Part shown: in pieces, positions 39,852 to 49,843 of the stretch | Layout of the letters: each line of letters starts with the position of its first letter | Numbering within the stretch: the stretch's first letter is position 1 | Origin: Streptomyces olivaceus | GTDB taxonomy: Bacteria; Actinomycetota; Actinomycetes; Streptomycetales; Streptomycetaceae | Length of the DNA: 64,000 nucleotides | Assembly (NCBI RefSeq): GCF_000721235.1 | Contig: NZ_JOFH01000010.1 | Span: forward strand, 124,001-188,000 | Direction: 5' to 3' | Notes under the pieces: generated by a model | Told to the model about the DNA's origin: nothing | The model's database searches: none | What the model saw: only the letters and a program-made list of their open reading frames with translations | Translations under genes and position numbers: made by a program

Positions 39852-41051
39852 GTGACCGAGAAGGCCGACCTTCAGCCCATCCTCGACCGCGCCGCCGCCG
39901 GTGGGCGGATCACCCCCGAAGAGGCGCTCGACCTCTACCGCGACGCCCCGCTGCACGCGCTGGGCGCCGCCGCCGACGCCGTACGCAGGCGCAGGTACGC
40001 CGGCACCGAGCACATCGCCACGTACATCATCGAGCGCAACATCAACTACACGAACGTGTGCGTCACGGCGTGCAAGTTCTGCGCCTTCTACGCGGCCCCC
40101 AAGGACACCAAGAAGGGCTGGACCCGCGAACTCGACGACATCCTGCGCCGCTGCGCGGAGACGATCGAGCTGGGCGGCACGCAGATCATGTTCCAGGGCG
40201 GCCACCACCCGGACTACGGCGTGGAGTACTACGAGAAGCACTTCGCCGCCATCAAGAAGGAGTTCCCGCAGCTCGTCATCCACAGCCTGGGGGCGAGCGA
40301 GGTCGAGCACATGGCGCGGATCTCGAAGGTGTCGGTCGAGGAGGCCATCACCCGCATCCACGCCGCCGGGCTCGACTCCTTCGCCGGTGCCGGCGCCGAG
40401 CTGCTGCCCGAGCGGCCCCGCAAGGCGATCGCGCCGCTCAAGGAGTCCGGCGAGCGGTGGCTGGAGATCATGGAGATCGCGCACAACCTGGGCGTGGAGT
40501 CGACGTCCACCATGCTCATGGGCACCGGCGAGACCAACGCCGAACGCATCGAGCACCTGCGCATGATCCGGGACGTGCAGGACCGCACCGGCGGCTTCCG
40601 CGCCTTCATCCCGTACACGTACCAGCCCGAGAACAACCACCTGAAGGGCCGCACGCAGGCCACGCTCTTCGAGTACCTGCGGATGATCGCGATCGCCCGT
40701 GTGTTCATGGACAACGTCGCCCACATCCAGGGCTCCTGGCTGACCACCGGCAAGGAGGTCGGCCAGCTCTCCCTGCACTACGGCGCCGACGACCTCGGGT
40801 CGATCATGCTGGAGGAGAACGTCGTCTCCTCCGCGGGCGCCAAGCACCGGTCCAACCGGCTGGAGATCATCGACCTGATCAGGAAGGCGGGGCGGGTGCC
40901 CGCTCAGCGGGCCACCACGTACGAGCACCTCGTCGTGCACGACGACCCGGCGAACGACCCCGTCGACGAGCGCGTCGTCTCGCACATCTCGTCCACCGCC
41001 ATCGAGGGCGGCACGGCGCACCCCGAGTTGAAGCTGCTCGCCTCCAACTGA
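39852..41051 (+). CDS. mqnC: Cyclic dehypoxanthine futalosine synthase
   Basis: This 399-residue radical SAM enzyme cyclises dehypoxanthine futalosine in the futalosine route to menaquinone. The C-x3-C-x2-C cluster (CVTACKFCAF, Cys 70, 74 and 77) binds the 4Fe-4S cluster. Further family segments are MFQGGHHPDYGVEYYE, LMGTGETNAERIEHL, FIPYTYQPENN and QGSWLTTGKEVGQL. The GTG at 39852 follows GAAAGGGACG. It starts a run of respiratory-quinone genes that continues with menG and the reductase, and lies upstream of nuo, so the product quinone feeds the encoded complex I. Confidence 0.94.
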   Translation: MTEKADLQPILDRAAAGGRITPEEALDLYRDAPLHALGAAADAVRRRRYAGTEHIATYIIERNINYTNVCVTACKFCAFYAAPKDTKKGWTRELDDILRRCAETIELGGTQIMFQGGHHPDYGVEYYEKHFAAIKKEFPQLVIHSLGASEVEHMARISKVSVEEAITRIHAAGLDSFAGAGAELLPERPRKAIAPLKESGERWLEIMEIAHNLGVESTSTMLMGTGETNAERIEHLRMIRDVQDRTGGFRAFIPYTYQPENNHLKGRTQATLFEYLRMIAIARVFMDNVAHIQGSWLTTGKEVGQLSLHYGADDLGSIMLEENVVSSAGAKHRSNRLEIIDLIRKAGRVPAQRATTYEHLVVHDDPANDPVDERVVSHISSTAIEGGTAHPELKLLASN

Positions 41052-41065
41052 CGGCGGCCGTCCCG

Positions 41066-41512
41066 ATGCTGACGATTCACGCGGCCGAGCGGGTGCGGCG
41101 CACCTGGGACTCGGCCTCGCTGGAAGGCGGCGCCGTCGCCGTCGAGGGCGGCCGGGTCGCCGCCGTGGGGCCGCTCGCCGAGCTGGCCGAGCGGTTCCCG
41201 GGCGCGCGGGTGCGGCGCTGGCCCGGTGTGCTCGGCCCGGCGCGGGTGCACGAGGGCCCGCTGCCGGACGCGCCCACGCCGCGCGAGCAGGTCCACGCCG
41301 TGCTGAAGCTGGGCGCGGTGGCGGTCCTGGCGGAGTACGCCGGTTCCCGCGAGCTGCGGGCGGCGGCCGAGCGCAACGACGTCGCGGTGCTCGAACGGGC
41401 CCGCCCCGCCGCCCTCGTCGACCTCGGCCGCGCCGACCTCGCCGTCCTCGACGACGGCGGCGCCTGCATCGCCACGGTGTGCGCGGGGCGCCTGGTGCAC
41501 CGGCGGCGCTGA
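41066..41512 (+). CDS. Imidazolonepropionase-like domain protein
   Basis: The product is 148 residues from ATG 41066, 14 bp after mqnC. MLTIHAAERVRRTWDSASL and GGAVAVEGGRVAAVGPLAEL form the small beta-sandwich start of amidohydrolase-fold proteins. ALVDLGRADLAVLDDGGACIATVCAGRLVHRR is the matching end, but the catalytic barrel with metal ligands is absent. So it resembles a cut-down composite domain without catalytic residues. It is conserved beside mqnC in Streptomyces as I recall, so a role linked to menaquinone formation is possible but unproven. Confidence 0.75.
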   Translation: MLTIHAAERVRRTWDSASLEGGAVAVEGGRVAAVGPLAELAERFPGARVRRWPGVLGPARVHEGPLPDAPTPREQVHAVLKLGAVAVLAEYAGSRELRAAAERNDVAVLERARPAALVDLGRADLAVLDDGGACIATVCAGRLVHRRR

Positions 41513-41619
41513 ACCCCGGAGACACCCGAAGAGGCCCGGCCAGGCGCCGTGCCTCGGCGACACCCGGCCCGGAGGTTCCTTCGGCTCGGCACTCCGTGCG
41601 GCTCGACACCCCGTGCGGC

Positions 41620-42669
41620 TCAGCCTCCGAAGGCGGCTGCGAACGCCCCCGCCTCCTGCTTCACCCCGCTGCAGTCCGTCGCCGCGTCGTCCGAACCGGA
41701 TCCGTCGTCCGAGCCGGAACCGTCGTCCGAGCCGGAGCCGCCCGTGCACGGCTGGTCGCGGAAGGCCGCCCACATCGACACCCAGCCGATCCCCTTCTCC
41801 TCGGCGAAGGCGCGGACCTCGGCCGCGTCGTCGAGGGTGAACGTCTCACCGGCCACGTCGTTGACGCCGAGCATCGAGGTGAGGGCCATGCCCCGCCAGG
41901 CGTCCGCGTCGGACGTCCCGAAGACGTCCCTGAGCTGGGTGTGCGCGGCCTTCGCCGAGGTCAGGGCGTACTCGCCCATGTCGCCGGTGTAGGACTCGCC
42001 GTAGTTCATCGTCATCAGGTCGACCGTGGCGACCCGTACGCCGTGGTCGTTGGCGGACGCCAGCAGCGCCAGGCTGTCGGCGTCCAGGCCCGAGGGCATC
42101 ACCGGCAGGGTGAAGGAGACCTCCAGGTCGCCCCGCTCCTCCTGGAGCAGCGCGATCGCCTCCGAACGCAGGGCGCGGGAGCCGGCATCGGTCAGCTCGT
42201 CGCCCTCGACGTCGAAGTCCGCCTGGGCGGAACCGGCGGCGTCCAGCGCCTCGCCGTACGCCGCCGCCAGGTCCGAGGCGCTGTCGCAGGCCGCCGCCAG
42301 CTCCGTGCCGGAGGCGCCGCCGAAGGAGACGCGGACGGTGGCGCCGGACTCCTTCAGCTTCTCGACGCGGGCGGCGACGGAGGTGTCGCCGATGTCCTGG
42401 GTGCCGTTCCAGCGCGGGACGCAGTCGTCGCCCGAGGAGATGACGAACGCCAGGTTGTACGTCGCCGGGGAGCCCGCCGTGTCGTTGGCGGAGGCGGTGG
42501 TGGCGCTGACGTAGGGGGCGTAGGCCGTGGCCGCCGAGGACGGTGCGGAGGTGCCGGCCGGGGCCGCCCCGTCGGCGGTGCCGCCCGAGTCGTCCTGTCC
42601 GGCGCAGCCCGCCGTGGCCAGGGCGAGCAGCAGGGCGCACCCGGCCGCCGCCTTCCGGTGAGCCCTCAT
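41620..42669 (-). CDS. Secreted GH18 chitinase-like lipoprotein
   Basis: The ATG at 42669 gives 349 residues with signal peptide and lipobox LALATAGC, Cys at about 22. The GH18 core is visible: VRVSFGGASGTEL, QADFDVEGDEL (the DxDxE catalytic motif), VDLMTMNYGE and GWVSMWAAFRD. The C-terminus carries an 18-bp-repeat-encoded acidic linker (GSGSDD three times) before a small CSGV tail. It would hydrolyse beta-1,4-GlcNAc polymers outside the cell. It is divergent from the polymer-synthesis genes at 42863-46715, which may make its substrate. Signal and catalytic residues look intact. Confidence 0.85.
   Translation of the reverse strand: MRAHRKAAAGCALLLALATAGCAGQDDSGGTADGAAPAGTSAPSSAATAYAPYVSATTASANDTAGSPATYNLAFVISSGDDCVPRWNGTQDIGDTSVAARVEKLKESGATVRVSFGGASGTELAAACDSASDLAAAYGEALDAAGSAQADFDVEGDELTDAGSRALRSEAIALLQEERGDLEVSFTLPVMPSGLDADSLALLASANDHGVRVATVDLMTMNYGESYTGDMGEYALTSAKAAHTQLRDVFGTSDADAWRGMALTSMLGVNDVAGETFTLDDAAEVRAFAEEKGIGWVSMWAAFRDQPCTGGSGSDDGSGSDDGSGSDDAATDCSGVKQEAGAFAAAFGG
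41686..41739 (-). repeat. 18-bp tandem repeat, three units, in the GH18 gene
   Basis: Three near-identical 18-bp units encode GSGSDD on the minus strand near the C-terminus of the chitinase-like protein. It is a spacer likely to vary in copy number between strains. Confidence 0.6.
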
Positions 42670-42862
42670 GTGCGTACGCTCCCGATCCTGTCGGCGTCTG
42701 TGTTCGGACGAGTGAGCCTGGCACGCGTTTCTGGGTCTTCGCTGAGGAAAGGGCACGGATCGGCCCCCTCTCCCAGCAGACGCACAGCGCGGGCCGGTTT
42801 TCACCGGGATCTCTCAACAAGCTCCCGGTTCACGACAGGGAAGGCTCCTTAACGTCCGGGGA

Positions 42863-43240
42863 ATGCAACCCGAGCCTGCCATCGCCTCCCGTGCCGCCGC
42901 GCGCGGTCGCCGTCGCAAACGAGGCAAGGGGTCCGCCGAGGGCCCCGTGTTCGTCGACAGCTCCGGACGCCGTGCGCGGCTGCTGCGCCGGCTCGGGCTC
43001 CTCGTGGGAGCCGTCTGCGTCGGTTACGCGGCCGTCCTGGGCCTGGCCTTCATGGGCGTCGGCATCTCGGTCAACCCGTCGTCGCTGCTGCCGTTCGGGG
43101 CCGGCGGCGACGGGCCGGGCGGCCCGGGGCCGGGCAGTGGCGCGGGGCCGCAGGGCGGTGTCGCCCCCACGGGTCCTCCGCCGAGCGCAGGTCCCTCCAC
43201 TTCTCCCAGCGCGGTCCCCAGCGCCGCCTCCACCGACTGA
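42863..43240 (+). CDS. Small single-helix membrane protein ahead of the polysaccharide genes
   Basis: This 125-residue protein has a basic N-terminus rich in Arg/Lys, one hydrophobic helix (LGLLVGAVCVGYAAVLGLAF, about 45-64) and an outside Gly/Pro/Ser-rich tail. The ATG at 42863 lies behind TCCGGGGA. It ends 17 bp before the deacetylase-transferase fusion, so it is probably an accessory subunit, as small proteins beside polysaccharide synthases often are. No domain is recognised. Confidence 0.7.
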   Translation: MQPEPAIASRAAARGRRRKRGKGSAEGPVFVDSSGRRARLLRRLGLLVGAVCVGYAAVLGLAFMGVGISVNPSSLLPFGAGGDGPGGPGPGSGAGPQGGVAPTGPPPSAGPSTSPSAVPSAASTD

Positions 43241-43257
43241 CCGGACGCGCCCACTCC

Positions 43258-45540
43258 ATGACCACGCCCACCACGCCCACCGCACCCCCCTCCCCGCCCG
43301 CCCGGGGCCGTCGGCGCGCTCCCTCCCGGATCGGCCGGGCCGCCTCCCGCGCCGCCGCGCTGCAACGCCCGCGCGTCCTCCTCGCCCTGCTGCTCCTCCT
43401 CGCGCTGACCTGCGTGATGCTCCTGGACGGCTATCTGCGCGCCGAGGTCGGCGGCGACGAGCGCGTCCGCACCGGCGCCTCCGCGAGCGACGTGCCCGAC
43501 GACGTCCTGGACGGCGGGCCGATCCTCACCTTCCCCGGCGGACAGGCCACCACCGTCTCGGTGCCGGACAAGACGATCGTGCTGACCTTCGACGACGGAC
43601 CGGACCCCACCTGGACGCCGCAGGTCCTCGACATCCTGGACGAGTACGACGTGCCCGGCACGTTCTTCCTGGTCGGCTCGATGATCTCGCGCCACCCCGG
43701 CATCGTCCGGGACCTGGTCGAGCAGGGCAACGAGGTGGGCGTCCACACCTTCACCCACGTCGACCTCTCCTACCAGAGCGAGGCCCGCGTCACGCGGGAG
43801 GTCGAGCAGACCCAGCTGGCGCTGGCGGGCGCGGCGGGCATCACCACCACACTGTTCCGGGCGCCGTACTCCTCCGAGACGAACGCCATCGACGACTACA
43901 GCTGGCCCGTCTACCAGAACCTCGGCGAGGACGGCTACACCAGCGTCTTCATCGACACCGACAGCGACGACTGGAAGCGGCCCGGCGTCTCGAAGATCGT
44001 CGAGTGGGCCACGCCGGAGGACGACGAGGGCGCCTCCGTCCTCTTCCACGACGCCGGGGGCGAGCGGTCGCAGACGATCGCGGCGCTGCCGAAGTACATC
44101 GAGAAGATGAAGGCGAAGGGCTACACCTTCACCACCGTCAGCGGCGCCATGGCCGACCAGCAGTCACCGCAACAGCAACAGCAACAGGAACAGGAGTCGC
44201 AGCAGCCGGGTGGCGGCCGGCAGCCGGAGCAGTCCGGCGGTGGTCTCCAGGCCGCCCACCACAAGGCCACCGGCGCCACCCTCTACGAGGGCAAGGCGCT
44301 CGTCGCGGCGGTCGCGGTCGCCGAGTGGACGGTGCCCGCGCTCTCGGTCGGGCTCGTGATCGTGGGCGTCGCCGTCATGGGCCGGTTCGCGATGATGCTG
44401 GTCCTCGCCCGCCGCCACCACAGGCAGCGCAACAGACGCCGCTTCAGCTGGGGCCCGCCCGTCACCGGGCCGGTGAGCGTGGTCGTCCCGGCGTACAACG
44501 AGAAGGAGTGCATCGAGGCGACCCTGAGATCACTGGCGCGCAGTACGCACCCCGTCGAGATCATCGTCGTGGACGACGGTTCGACGGACGGCACGGCCGA
44601 GATCGCCGAGTCCCTGGGGCTGCCGGGAGTGCGGGTGGTCCGGCAGGCCAACGCGGGCAAGCCCGCCGCCCTCAACAACGGCGTCCGGCACGCCCGGTAC
44701 GACATCGTCGTGATGATGGACGGCGACACCGTCTTCGAACCCGACACCGTACGGCACCTGGTGCAGCCCTTCGCCGACCCCGCCGTCGGCGCGGTCGCGG
44801 GCAACGCCAAGGTCGGCAACCGGCGCACCCTCATCGGCGCCTGGCAGCACATCGAGTACGTGATGGGCTTCAACCTCGACCGGCGCATGTACGACCTGCT
44901 GCGCTGCATGCCGACCATCCCCGGCGCGATCGGCGCGTTCCGGCGCGAGGCGGTCCTCCAGGCCGGCGGCATGAGCGACGACACGCTCGCCGAGGACACC
45001 GACATCACCATCGCCCTGCACCGCGCGGGATGGCGGGTCGTCTACGAGGAGCACGCCCGCGCCTGGACCGAGGCGCCGGGGTCGCTCGGCCAGCTCTGGT
45101 CGCAGCGCTACCGCTGGTCGTACGGCACGATGCAGGCCCTGTGGAAGCACCGCCGGTCCCTGACGGACAAGGGGCCCTCGGGCCGCTTCGGGCGGGTCGG
45201 CATGCCGCTGGTCGTGCTCTTCCAGGTGGTCACGCCCGTCTTCGCCCCGCTCATCGACGTGTTCACCGTGTACTCCATGGTCTTCGTCGACTTCCGCGCG
45301 GCGCTGCTCGCGTGGCTGGCGGTGCTCGGCGTGCAGCTGGTGTGCGCGGCGTACGCCTTCCGGCTCGACCGGGAGAAGTACCGGTACCTGCTGATGATGC
45401 CGCTCCAGCAGCTGGCGTACCGGCAGATGATGTACCTGGTCCTCATCCACTCCTGCGTCACCGCCCTCACCGGCGGCCGGCTGCGCTGGCAGAAGCTGAA
45501 ACGGACGGGCGAGGTGGGGACGCCGGCGGGGAACGGGTGA
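43258..45540 (+). CDS. Bifunctional polysaccharide deacetylase / family 2 glycosyltransferase
   Basis: The product is 760 residues. An N-terminal membrane helix ([18 protein letters not shown]) is followed by an outside NodB deacetylase domain: [10 protein letters not shown] near 111 and VHTFTHVD near 160 hold the metal-binding Asp and His residues. A Gln-rich linker (codons CAA/CAG, about 302-325) and a second membrane helix lead to a GT2 domain: [14 protein letters not shown] near 405, [29 protein letters not shown] and SQRYRWSYG (QxxRW, near 615). It ends in several helices. The protein should make and partly deacetylate a beta-linked GlcNAc-type polymer, as MatB-like Streptomyces enzymes do. 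Confidence 0.9.
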   Translation: MTTPTTPTAPPSPPARGRRRAPSRIGRAASRAAALQRPRVLLALLLLLALTCVMLLDGYLRAEVGGDERVRTGASASDVPDDVLDGGPILTFPGGQATTVSVPDKTIVLTFDDGPDPTWTPQVLDILDEYDVPGTFFLVGSMISRHPGIVRDLVEQGNEVGVHTFTHVDLSYQSEARVTREVEQTQLALAGAAGITTTLFRAPYSSETNAIDDYSWPVYQNLGEDGYTSVFIDTDSDDWKRPGVSKIVEWATPEDDEGASVLFHDAGGERSQTIAALPKYIEKMKAKGYTFTTVSGAMADQQSPQQQQQQEQESQQPGGGRQPEQSGGGLQAAHHKATGATLYEGKALVAAVAVAEWTVPALSVGLVIVGVAVMGRFAMMLVLARRHHRQRNRRRFSWGPPVTGPVSVVVPAYNEKECIEATLRSLARSTHPVEIIVVDDGSTDGTAEIAESLGLPGVRVVRQANAGKPAALNNGVRHARYDIVVMMDGDTVFEPDTVRHLVQPFADPAVGAVAGNAKVGNRRTLIGAWQHIEYVMGFNLDRRMYDLLRCMPTIPGAIGAFRREAVLQAGGMSDDTLAEDTDITIALHRAGWRVVYEEHARAWTEAPGSLGQLWSQRYRWSYGTMQALWKHRRSLTDKGPSGRFGRVGMPLVVLFQVVTPVFAPLIDVFTVYSMVFVDFRAALLAWLAVLGVQLVCAAYAFRLDREKYRYLLMMPLQQLAYRQMMYLVLIHSCVTALTGGRLRWQKLKRTGEVGTPAGNG

Positions 45541-46715
45541 TGGGGGCGCACAGCAAGGGGGCGGCGCGCCGAGGGCCAGCGGAGGGAAAGCCCCACGCCG
45601 AGGAAAGCGCCCCCGCACCGGACCGGGGCGCCGTACCGGACCGGGGCTCCGCACTGGACCGGGGTGCCGTACCGGACCAGGGCTCCGCGCGGGACCGGTA
45701 TTTCGACACCCTGCGGGCGCTCGCGCTCGTCCGGGTGGTCGCGTACCACGCCTTCGGCTGGCCCTGGGCGGGGCTGGTCTTCCCGTCCATGGGGGTCATG
45801 TTCGGCCTGGCCGGCACGCTGATGGCCCGCTCGCTCCGGCGCCCCGCGCCGACGGTGCTGCGGAGCCGGCTGCGCCGCCTGCTGCCGCCGTTCTGGTGCT
45901 GGGGCCTCTTTGTGGTGGGCGCGATGCTGGTGCGCGGCTGGATGCCGGGGTGGCAGATCGTCTACTGGGTGGTGCCGCTGGGCGACCCGCCGGGCAGCGC
46001 CTGGGGCGAGCAGGCCTGGGAGATCCTCTGGTACCTGCGGACGTACCTGTGGTTCGTCCTGCTCTCCCCGCTGCTGCTGCGGCTGTTCCGGCTCGCGCCC
46101 GTGCCGGTGCTGCTGCTCTCCCTCGTCCCGATCGTCGTCCTCCAGTTCCTCTGGCAGCCGCCGGGCAACCGCTTCGGCACCGGGCTCCTCGACCTCGCGA
46201 CGTACCTCTTCTGCTGGATCCTGGGCTTCGCCCACCACGACGGCGTGCCGGCCCGCGCGAGACCGGTCGCGGTCGTCGCCCTGTCGTCCGCGGCGCTCGC
46301 CTGCGGCGCCTGGTACGCGTTCGCCCACCGGAGCGAGTACGGCACCTACGACCTCGACGACATCCCGCTCGCGCAGGCCCTCTGGTCGGCCGGGTTCCTG
46401 ACGCTGCTGATGTACGCCAGGACGCGGCTCGGCACCGGCTTCCCGGGGCCGGTCCGGATGCGGCGGCTGGACCGGCTGGTGAGGGTGTTCAACGCCCGCG
46501 CGGTGACCGTCTACCTCTGGCACGAGCTGGCCCTCGTCCTGGCCGTCCCGCTGATCGACCGGTGCTGGGACGTGCCGGCCTTCGAGGCGTACCTGCCGCT
46601 GAAGAGCCAGTGGTTCCTGCTGGGCGTCGGCTGGGTCCTGGTCGCGGTGTTCGTGTTGCTGTTCGGATGGGTGGAGGACGTCGCCGCGCGGAGGAGGCCG
46701 CGCCTGGTGCCCTGA
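45540..46715 (+). CDS. Membrane acyltransferase (acyltransferase 3 family)
   Basis: The ATG at 45540 shares one base with the previous stop, giving 391 residues. After a repetitive N-terminus come [21 protein letters not shown], the usual start of acyltransferase 3 proteins with the active-site His, then about ten hydrophobic segments and a late [12 protein letters not shown] region. It probably O-acetylates the polymer made by the upstream synthase, or another surface glycan. Translation is coupled with the synthase. It is followed 23 bp later by menG, a different pathway. Confidence 0.82.
   Translation: MGAHSKGAARRGPAEGKPHAEESAPAPDRGAVPDRGSALDRGAVPDQGSARDRYFDTLRALALVRVVAYHAFGWPWAGLVFPSMGVMFGLAGTLMARSLRRPAPTVLRSRLRRLLPPFWCWGLFVVGAMLVRGWMPGWQIVYWVVPLGDPPGSAWGEQAWEILWYLRTYLWFVLLSPLLLRLFRLAPVPVLLLSLVPIVVLQFLWQPPGNRFGTGLLDLATYLFCWILGFAHHDGVPARARPVAVVALSSAALACGAWYAFAHRSEYGTYDLDDIPLAQALWSAGFLTLLMYARTRLGTGFPGPVRMRRLDRLVRVFNARAVTVYLWHELALVLAVPLIDRCWDVPAFEAYLPLKSQWFLLGVGWVLVAVFVLLFGWVEDVAARRRPRLVP
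45621..45692 (+). repeat. Four 18-bp tandem units in the acyltransferase gene
   Basis: Four related 18-bp units starting GACCGGGG or GACCAGGG, alternating two versions (a 36-bp period), encode the [12 protein letters not shown]-type segment before the first membrane helix. It is a probable length-variable linker. Confidence 0.6.
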
Positions 46716-46738
46716 GGGGAGGCTGCAACAATGGGCCC

Positions 46739-47434
46739 GTGACCCGCGCCTCCCTGAACAAGCAGCCGCACGAAGTCGCCTCGATGTTCGACCACGTCGC
46801 GGAACGGTACGACCTGACCAACGCCGTGCTCTCGCTCGGCCAGGACCGGGCGTGGCGCAAGGCGGTCGCCCAGGCCGTCGACGCCCGGCCCGCGCAGAAG
46901 ATCCTGGACCTCGCGGCCGGTACGGCGACCTCGTCGCTGCCCTTCGCCCGCACCGGTGCCTACGTCGTGCCCTGCGACTTCTCCCAGGGCATGCTCAAGG
47001 TCGGCAAGGAGCGGCACTCCTGGCTGCCGTTCACCGCGGGCGACGCGACGCGGCTGCCGTTCAGGGACGACGTCTTCGACGCCGTCACCATCTCCTTCGG
47101 GCTGCGCAACGTGCAGGACACGGACGCGGCGCTGCGCGAGCTGTACCGGGTGACGCGGCCCGGCGGGCGGGTCGTCATCTGCGAGTTCTCGCACCCGACG
47201 TGGGCGCCCTTCCGCACCGTCTACACCGAGTACCTGATGCGCGCGCTGCCGCCGGTGGCCCGCGCGGTGTCCTCCAACCCCGACGCGTACGTCTACCTCG
47301 CCGAGTCCATCCGCGACTGGCCCGACCAGGCGGCGCTCGCCGGGAGGCTGGGCGGGGCCGGCTGGTCGAGGGTGGCGTGGCGGAACCTGACGGGCGGCGT
47401 GGTGACGCTGCACCGCGGCTTCAAGGCGGGCTGA
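46739..47434 (+). CDS. menG: Demethylmenaquinone methyltransferase
   Basis: This 231-residue SAM-dependent methyltransferase of the UbiE/MenG class has [20 protein letters not shown] at the N-terminus and the SAM motif [12 protein letters not shown] (about 56-67). [15 protein letters not shown] and [17 protein letters not shown] follow. It performs the last methylation giving menaquinone. The GTG at 46739 is the only start in frame with the conserved part. It belongs with mqnC (40 kb) and the geranylgeranyl reductase (48.5 kb). It converges on the PASTA gene, with no clear terminator in the 49-bp gap. Confidence 0.93.
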   Translation: MTRASLNKQPHEVASMFDHVAERYDLTNAVLSLGQDRAWRKAVAQAVDARPAQKILDLAAGTATSSLPFARTGAYVVPCDFSQGMLKVGKERHSWLPFTAGDATRLPFRDDVFDAVTISFGLRNVQDTDAALRELYRVTRPGGRVVICEFSHPTWAPFRTVYTEYLMRALPPVARAVSSNPDAYVYLAESIRDWPDQAALAGRLGGAGWSRVAWRNLTGGVVTLHRGFKAG

Positions 47435-47483
47435 GGCGCCGGGGCGGGGGCGGCCGCGGCGCACCCGCGGACCCCGGGCAGCC

Positions 47484-47840
47484 TCACGGCAGGCTGAGGA
47501 CCGCGCGGCGGGCCGGCGGCTCGCCCGGCTCCGCCAGTTCCCTGCGGAGCCCGCCCGGCGGCGGCCGCGGTACGCGCGGCTCGCGGATGCCCCCGCCGCC
47601 CTCGCCCTCCCCGAAGTCGAACCACACGTACACCGTCGACTCCCGGGGCACCTGCGCGCCGGGCTGCGGATACTGGCGTACGACGTGGTCGACGACGGCG
47701 TTCCGCAGGTCGGGCCGGTCCGGCGCCTGCAGGGACAGGCCCTGTACGTGGGCGGTTTCGGCCGCGTCCACGGCCATCAGGCCGACCAGGCGCGGCACGC
47801 GGACATCGGGTTTCTCGGATACCAGGCGCACGGACGTCAC
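47484..47840 (-). CDS. PASTA-domain protein
   Basis: The product is 118 residues. One PASTA-like unit is visible: DVRVPRLVGLMAVDAAETAHVQGLSL, then VDHVVRQYPQPGAQVPRESTVYVWFDFG. This is the peptidoglycan- or beta-lactam-binding module of Ser/Thr kinases and PBPs, but here there is no kinase, signal peptide or membrane helix. A Gly/Pro/Arg-rich tail follows. It is a short cytoplasmic-looking relative whose partner is unknown. The start ATG is at 47840. A 97-bp gap with a small palindrome (47900-47912) separates it from the next gene on the same strand. Confidence 0.75.
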   Translation of the reverse strand: MTSVRLVSEKPDVRVPRLVGLMAVDAAETAHVQGLSLQAPDRPDLRNAVVDHVVRQYPQPGAQVPRESTVYVWFDFGEGEGGGGIREPRVPRPPPGGLRRELAEPGEPPARRAVLSLP

Positions 47841-47899
47841 CCCCAGCGGTACCCGGCAGAGTAGCGCCGCCGGACGTCACCCGGAAGCGTCAAGTGGCT

Positions 47900-47912
47900 G
47901 ACTGTGACAGTC
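47900..47912. promoter_or_regulatory. Short palindrome GACTGTGACAGTC
   Basis: There is a perfect 5-bp inverted repeat around TGA in the 97-bp gap upstream of the PASTA gene and downstream of the GNAT gene. It may be an operator or chance; nothing else in the gap supports it. Confidence 0.2.
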
Positions 47913-47937
47913 GACTACTCTGTGTTGCGGTGCGGCT

Positions 47938-48453
47938 TCACACCTCGTCCAGGGCCAGGCGGTAGCAGTGCCCCCGCCGTTCGGAGCCCGGGGTGGTGAA
48001 GACCTCGGCGAGCCGCATGCCCAGCCGCCCGGTGACCGCGATGGACCGGGCGTTGCGCGCGTCGACCATCGCGACCACCTCGGACACCCCCGCCGCCCGC
48101 ACCCGCCGAACGGTCTCCCGGGCCGCCGCGGTGACGTACCCCTTGCCCCAGTGCGCCCGACCGAGCCGCCAGCCGATCTCGATCTCGCCCCTGGGACCCC
48201 AGTCGCGCGGCCACGGCTGGGCCCCGGTGAAGCCGAGGACCTGCCCGGACTCGTCCACCATGGTCCACAGGCAGAATCCGCGCTCGGCCTCGTGGCGGCG
48301 CTGGCGGGCGGTCAGTTCCTCGTAGACGGACAACTCCGCGGACCGCGCGCCGTGGAACTCCATGACGTCCGGGTCGTCGAAAACCCGGTGCCAGGCGAGG
48401 GCGTCCTCGTCGGTGGGGACGCGCAGCCGTACAACGGGGAGAGGTCGCTTCAC
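47938..48453 (-). CDS. GNAT-family acetyltransferase
   Basis: The GTG at 48453 gives 171 residues and removes an artefactual 118-codon extension. It is RimJ/RimL-like: LRVPTDEDALAWHRVFDDPDVMEF at the start, GFTGAQPWPRDWG, IEIGWRLGRAHWGKGYVTAA (the acetyl-CoA-binding Q/R-x-x-G-x-G/A region) and NARSIAVTGRLGMRLAEV near the end. It transfers acetyl groups to an unknown substrate, possibly a protein N-terminus. It is divergent from the reductase gene. Confidence 0.85.
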   Translation of the reverse strand: MKRPLPVVRLRVPTDEDALAWHRVFDDPDVMEFHGARSAELSVYEELTARQRRHEAERGFCLWTMVDESGQVLGFTGAQPWPRDWGPRGEIEIGWRLGRAHWGKGYVTAAARETVRRVRAAGVSEVVAMVDARNARSIAVTGRLGMRLAEVFTTPGSERRGHCYRLALDEV

Positions 48454-48550
48454 GGGGCAGCCCTTCAGCCGGGTGGTCGATGACGCTGAATAGACTGCCC
48501 ATGTCCAGTGCCGGTCGGCACGCAGATTCCGAACTTGGGGAGATCCCGCC

Positions 48551-49843
48551 GTGACCGTCGAGACCGAGCCGCTCTCCGAGAACACCGCCGATGTGATCGT
48601 CGTGGGCGCGGGGCCGGCCGGCTCCACGACCGCGTACCACCTGGCCAGGTCGGGACTCGACGTCCTGCTCCTGGAGAAGACCGCCTTCCCCCGGGAGAAG
48701 GTCTGCGGCGACGGCCTCACCCCGCGTGCGGTCAAACAGCTCGTCGCCATGGGGATCGACATCTCCGAGGAGGCCGGCTGGCTGCGCAACAAAGGCCTGC
48801 GCATCATCGGCGGCGGCTCCCGCCTCCAGCTGGACTGGCCGGACCTCGCCTCCTTCCCCGACTACGGACTCGTCCGCAAGCGCGACGACTTCGACGAGCA
48901 GCTCGCCCGGCAGGCGCAGAAGGCGGGCGCCCGGCTGTACGAGCGCTGCAACGTCGGCGAGCCGATCGTGGACGACCGCACGGGCCGCATCACGGGCGTG
49001 CGGGCCAAGCTGGGCGAGGACAAGCGCGAGGTCGCCTTCCACGCCCCGCTCGTCGTGGCCGCCGACGGCAACTCCACGCGGCTGTCCCTGGCGATGGGCC
49101 TGCACCGCCGGGAAGACCGCCCGATGGGCGTCGCGGTGCGCACGTACTTCACCTCGCCGCGCCACGACGACGACTACCTGGAGTCCTGGCTGGAGCTCTG
49201 GGACCGGCGCGGTGCGCAGGACCGCCTGCTGCCGGGCTACGGCTGGGTCTTCGGCATGGGCGACGGCACGTCCAACGTCGGCCTGGGGGTGCTCAACACC
49301 TCCGCCGCCTTCAAGGAGCTCGACTGGCGCGAGATCCTCAAGGCCTGGTGCGCGTCCATGCCCGAGGACTGGGGCTACACCCCGGAGAACATGACCGGCC
49401 CGATCCGCGGCGCCGCCCTGCCCATGGCCTTCAACCGGCAGCCCCACTACACCAAGGGCCTGCTCCTGGTCGGCGACGCCGGCGGCCTGGTGAACCCGTT
49501 CAACGGCGAGGGCATCGCCTACGCCATGGAGTCCGGCCAGATCGCCGCCGACGTCGTCGTCCAGGCCCACGCGCGGGCCACACCGGCCCAGCGCGAGATC
49601 GCCCTGCAGCGCTACCCGCGTGTCCTGAAGGACACCTACGGCGGCTACTACAACCTGGGCCGCGCCTTCGTGAAGCTCATCGGCAACCCGAAGGTCATGC
49701 AGATCGCGACCCAGCGCGGCCTCACCCACCCGATCCTGATGAAGTTCACCCTCAAGATGCTCGCCAACCTGACGGACCCGACGGGCGGCGACGCGATGGA
49801 CCGCATCATCAACGGGCTGAGCAAGGTCGCGCCGAAGGCCTGA
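48551..49843 (+). CDS. Geranylgeranyl reductase-family flavoprotein
   Basis: The product is 430 residues from GTG 48551 with a GGGGAG site. FAD binding is seen at VIVVGAGPAGSTTAYHL (GAGPAG 19-24) and LLVGDAGGLVNPFNGEGIAY. PREKVCGDGLTPRAVKQL is typical of the geranylgeranyl/digeranylgeranyl reductase group. In actinobacteria such an enzyme (MenJ-like) saturates part of the menaquinone side chain. The position between menG and the nuo operon supports this substrate. The stop region is tandemly duplicated (49831-49858). Confidence 0.88.
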   Translation: MTVETEPLSENTADVIVVGAGPAGSTTAYHLARSGLDVLLLEKTAFPREKVCGDGLTPRAVKQLVAMGIDISEEAGWLRNKGLRIIGGGSRLQLDWPDLASFPDYGLVRKRDDFDEQLARQAQKAGARLYERCNVGEPIVDDRTGRITGVRAKLGEDKREVAFHAPLVVAADGNSTRLSLAMGLHRREDRPMGVAVRTYFTSPRHDDDYLESWLELWDRRGAQDRLLPGYGWVFGMGDGTSNVGLGVLNTSAAFKELDWREILKAWCASMPEDWGYTPENMTGPIRGAALPMAFNRQPHYTKGLLLVGDAGGLVNPFNGEGIAYAMESGQIAADVVVQAHARATPAQREIALQRYPRVLKDTYGGYYNLGRAFVKLIGNPKVMQIATQRGLTHPILMKFTLKMLANLTDPTGGDAMDRIINGLSKVAPKA

